Shown here: positions 5,489 through 5,918 of the stretch, piece by piece
Layout: each line of letters starts with the position of its first letter
How positions within the stretch are numbered: the stretch's first letter is position 1
NCBI GenBank assembly: GCA_003131945.1
Contig: PKWD01000171.1
Span: 29,356 to 35,273 of the forward strand
Length of the DNA: 5,918 nt
Direction of reading: 5' to 3'
DNA from: Acidimicrobiaceae bacterium
GTDB taxonomy: Bacteria > Actinomycetota > Acidimicrobiia > Acidimicrobiales > UBA8190
Position numbers and translations under genes: made by a program
The notes under the pieces: generated by a model
Seen by the model: the letters and a program-made list of their open reading frames with translations, nothing else
Databases searched by the model: none
Told to the model about the DNA's origin: nothing

Positions 5489-5918
5489 GCGGCCCTCGTC
5501 GCGAGGAACTGTTGACTCAGCCCACCCATGACCCGACGATTATTCACGCCAGAGAATCCGGCGCGATTCAACATGGTGGCGATCTCGGTTGACGAAGGCA
5601 AGTACGCCGTCGACGCCGGCAGGTAGTGATACGCCGCGCGATCGGACACGAGTGAGCCAATGAACGGCACCACCCTTCGGAACCAGAATCGAAAGCCAAC
5701 GCGCCAGAGTCCCGAGCGAGGCTCGGCGACTTCGAGTAATGAGAGACGTCCTCCGGGGCGAAGCACCCGCGCCATCTCTTGGAACGCCCCTTGGAGATCG
5801 GTGAAATTGCGCAGCGCGTAGCCACAGGTGACTCCGTCGAAACTGGCGTCACGAAAGGGCAGTTGTGAGGCGTCGGCCTGAACGCGCTCGGGAACGCCTC
5901 GAGCCGTGTCCAGCATGT
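5485..5918 (-). CDS. menG: Demethylmenaquinone methyltransferase (UbiE/MenG), C-terminal part (cut by window edge)
   Basis: A SAM-dependent C-methyltransferase that methylates demethylmenaquinone in the last step of menaquinone synthesis (EC 2.1.1.163). About 144 codons are visible of a protein usually around 230 residues; the start and SAM motif I lie beyond the right edge. The Met at 5916 is internal, because it matches the ML that follows the VxGxDxS strand in UbiE, and is not the start. Counting from that Met, the visible motifs are VQADASQLPFRDASFDGVTC (12-31), YALRNFTD (33-40), EMARVLRPGGRLSLLEVAEP (47-66), the family-specific FIGSLVSDRAAYHYLPAS (85-102) and a C-terminal GGLSQQFLATRAA. 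Its TGA stop overlaps the GTG start of menF by 4 bp, placing both genes in one operon with menG first. Confidence 0.92.
   Translation of the reverse strand, partial: MLDTARGVPERVQADASQLPFRDASFDGVTCGYALRNFTDLQGAFQEMARVLRPGGRLSLLEVAEPRSGLWRVGFRFWFRRVVPFIGSLVSDRAAYHYLPASTAYLPSSTEIATMLNRAGFSGVNNRRVMGGLSQQFLATRAA
5493..5497 (-). promoter_or_regulatory. Ribosome binding site for menF inside the end of menG
   Basis: On the minus strand, GAGGG is followed by 4 nt (CCGC) and then the GTG at 5488. It lies within the last codons of menG. It supports the GTG start and reinitiation by ribosomes finishing menG. Confidence 0.45.

Noticed and set aside
4507..5531. Several plus-strand frames opposite menF and menG
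   Set aside because: All are antisense to conserved chorismate-binding or methyltransferase sequence, and none has a domain or a supported start.
1..5918. tRNA, rRNA, riboswitch, CRISPR, insertion-sequence or phage signals
   Set aside because: I saw no cloverleaf, direct-repeat array, terminal inverted repeats, transposase or integrase motif. Nearly all bases are taken up by recognisable housekeeping genes.

Overview
The window reads as ordinary, densely packed chromosomal DNA from a high-GC Gram-positive bacterium (Actinomycetota). An Acidimicrobiia-like lineage is possible, but the sequence alone does not prove the class. The lineage is inferred from the gene content (menaquinone synthesis, a soluble polyprenol-phosphate-mannose synthase, a RodA-type protein with an actinobacterial-looking N-terminus), from moderately high GC with G/C-rich third positions, from frequent GTG/TTG starts, and from TANNNT -10 boxes placed so close to start codons that some mRNAs are probably leaderless. 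No mobile element, tRNA, rRNA or CRISPR array is visible.

Layout, left to right. (1) The N-terminal 101 codons of a FtsW/RodA-family peptidoglycan polymerase lie on the minus strand (303 to 1) and run off the left edge. (2) A 34-bp divergent intergenic gap follows, then ppk1 on the plus strand (338-2434), a full-length polyphosphate kinase with both catalytic histidines. (3) Its last 38 bp overlap, tail to tail, a minus-strand multi-TM protein of the LPG-synthase-TM/UPF0104 (YbhN-like) family (3449 to 2397). (4) An 84-bp divergent promoter region separates that gene from a plus-strand polyprenol-phosphate-mannose synthase (3534-4253). (5) That gene meets, tail to tail, a minus-strand menaquinone operon: menG/ubiE (C-terminal part only, entering from the right edge) followed by menF (isochorismate synthase, 5488 to 4250). 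The two men genes overlap by 4 bp (GTGA).

Functionally the genes fall into three housekeeping themes: cell envelope (RodA-like polymerase, polyprenol-P-mannose synthase, membrane protein of the flippase/synthase-TM type), phosphate/energy storage (Ppk1) and respiration (MenF and MenG, an early and the last step of menaquinone synthesis). Every gene boundary inside the window is tight: two convergent overlaps, two short divergent promoter gaps and one translationally coupled pair. No stretch longer than 300 bp lacks a gene.

I do not see an undescribed system here. The points worth checking are the compact divergent promoters with predicted leaderless transcripts, a stem-loop just after the ppk1 stop that lies inside the opposing gene, a palindromic TTAA that provides both stop codons of a convergent pair, and a divergent GT2/UPF0104 pair that resembles a split version of the haloarchaeal AglD architecture.
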